From an uncultured Collinsella sp. (GTDB lineage Bacteria > Actinomycetota > Coriobacteriia > Coriobacteriales > Coriobacteriaceae), in contig CABRHH010000053.1 in NCBI GenBank assembly GCA_902470695.1, forward strand, positions 1 to 6,965: a stretch of 6,965 nt of DNA, read 5' to 3'. Shown one piece after another: positions 6,458-6,965 of this stretch; position 1 is the first letter of the stretch, and each line of letters opens with the position of its first letter. Both the position numbers and the translations under genes were made by a program. The notes beneath the pieces are model-generated. The model was not told the DNA's origin. It was given only the letters and a program-made list of their open reading frames with translations, and made no database searches.

Positions 6458-6663
6458 TGGTCGCAAATGGCGTTTAATGGGTATTTGTGGATGGGAACGA
6501 GCTCTTGAATGCGTTGCATGTCCGTCATGCTCAATCAGTACATGAACATGTGTATCGATATCTTGCCCGCAGAAAGGGTACAGGTCTCTCGTTTCAGCCT
6601 TCGAGGGTTCGGAAGGCCGCTATGTATCAGATTGAAACACCCATTAGATGCCATTTGCGACCA
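6458..6663. mobile_element. MITE-like element with 27-bp terminal inverted repeats
   Basis: Bases 6458-6484 and 6637-6663 are inverted copies with 24 of 27 positions matching (hand count); the three differences are all transitions. Outer ends read TGGTCGCAAATGG on the left and CCATTTGCGACCA on the right, a perfect 13-base match, and the similarity stops sharply outside 6458 and 6663. Total length of 206 bp and absence of a transposase fit a non-autonomous miniature element or a solo remnant of an insertion sequence. No target-site duplication is evident. An alternative is a structured RNA or large hairpin. The open frame crossing it (GTG 6487 to 6705) runs through the right repeat and resembles no protein I recognise. 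Confidence 0.6.
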
Positions 6664-6711
6664 CTGCACGCGCTTCAAGTCGGTTCAAGGGAATGGCGGA
6701 CCTGAAAAATG

Positions 6712-6959
6712 ATGCAAAAGGTTACGACGGAGCAGCGCGCGGCAACAGAAGGGTGCGATGGGGCGGTGTGCCGCGTCAGAAGGCGACGGCGACGCGGCGC
6801 GTCGCGATAGAGGATTACGGCGGCGCGCTGCGCGGCGGGGGAGGGCGGCAACTGAACGGCATGCCGTGACAGGAGGTGGCAACTGAGCGGCATGCCGCGA
6901 CAGGAGATGGAAACTGGGCGGCGCACGGCGGCAGAATCACGGTGCATGCTGGACGCGGG
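6712..6959. repeat. Degenerate 31-bp tandem repeat array, about eight units
   Basis: Units start at 6712, 6743, 6774, 6805, 6836, 6867, 6898 and 6929, each exactly 31 bp, aligning without gaps. Conserved cores are CGACAGRAGG at unit positions 1-10 and CGGCATGCCG at 22-31. Hand-counted identities to the consensus are about 18, 23, 20, 17, 24, 28, 24 and 13 of 31; the last unit is weak. The best pair (6847-6877 and 6878-6908) differs at only three of 31 positions, all transitions. The period is not a multiple of three and stops interrupt the frames, so the array is not a coding repeat. It may continue past the window edge. Confidence 0.75.
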
Positions 6960-6965
6960 CCGCCG

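Larger units (their letters stand above)
6231..6965. other. Gene-free region after the last gene, 735 bp
   Basis: No open frame here has a plausible ribosome site together with family features; the longest (up to 90 codons, either strand) run across the repeats described below. In order it holds: a 10-base direct repeat CAGATGGATG (6263-6272 and 6282-6291, 19 bp apart); a weak stem GCCA/TGGC (6280-6293) near TTTTCTT that might poorly terminate the HAD transcript; an AT-rich tract; the inverted-repeat element 6458-6663; a 48-bp linker; and the 31-bp tandem array reaching the window edge. The density of repeats suggests a non-coding insertion hotspot. Confidence 0.7.

Noticed and set aside
6672..6700. 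tRNA T-arm-like GGTTCAAG near 6683
   Set aside because: No flanking stem pairs and no acceptor or anticodon arms can be built around it.
6487..6711. Small protein genes or a transposase remnant between 6487 and 6711
   Set aside because: The frames run through the right inverted repeat, have no clear ribosome site, and match no transposase motif I recognise.
6712..6965. CRISPR array
   Set aside because: The whole 31-bp unit is related from copy to copy, so there are no unique spacers, and no cas genes are present.

Overview
The window looks like chromosome of a high-GC Gram-positive gut anaerobe, most plausibly a coriobacterium (Collinsella/Olsenella type). This rests on overall base composition and codon choice and on the gene mix: mannose-family PTS genes, stand-alone SIS-domain enzymes and several HAD phosphatases. 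The taxonomic guess is inference; there is no rRNA or marker gene here. All six genes lie on the + strand.

Left part (1-2980): the tail of a PTS operon. It encodes a mannose-family EIIC (61-846), a translationally overlapping EIID with an unusual Ser/Ala/Glu/Cys-rich N-terminal extension (827-1771), and a 334-residue SIS-domain protein of the FrlB/FraB sugar-amine 6-phosphate deglycase type (1923-2927). A textbook intrinsic terminator follows (2945-2978). EIIA and EIIB are expected just left of the window.

Middle (2980-5380): a 249-bp spacer after the terminator carries an imperfect 36-bp-period duplication. A second, different SIS enzyme follows (GTG start 3228, end 4469), then a Cof-type HAD phosphatase (4538-5380). 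A mannose-family EIIC/EIID with two different SIS deglycase-like enzymes matches the gene content of the Salmonella gfr locus, which imports and cleaves glucoselysine and fructoselysine. The best working model is therefore uptake and phosphorylation of an Amadori- or Heyns-type glycated amine, followed by release of the amine and a hexose 6-phosphate. The exact substrate cannot be read from the sequence.

Right part (5381-6965): a promoter-like segment with two inverted repeats precedes a beta-phosphoglucomutase-like HAD hydrolase (5568-6230). About 735 bp without a convincing gene follow. They contain an AT-rich tract, a 206-bp element bounded by 27-bp terminal inverted repeats (MITE-like, 6458-6663), and an in-register array of about eight degenerate 31-bp tandem repeats (6712-6959) that runs to the window edge. 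In two units the repeat holds a 12-bp palindrome whose differences are compensatory. These two non-coding structures are the least explained part of the window. No phage, CRISPR, tRNA or rRNA sequence was seen.
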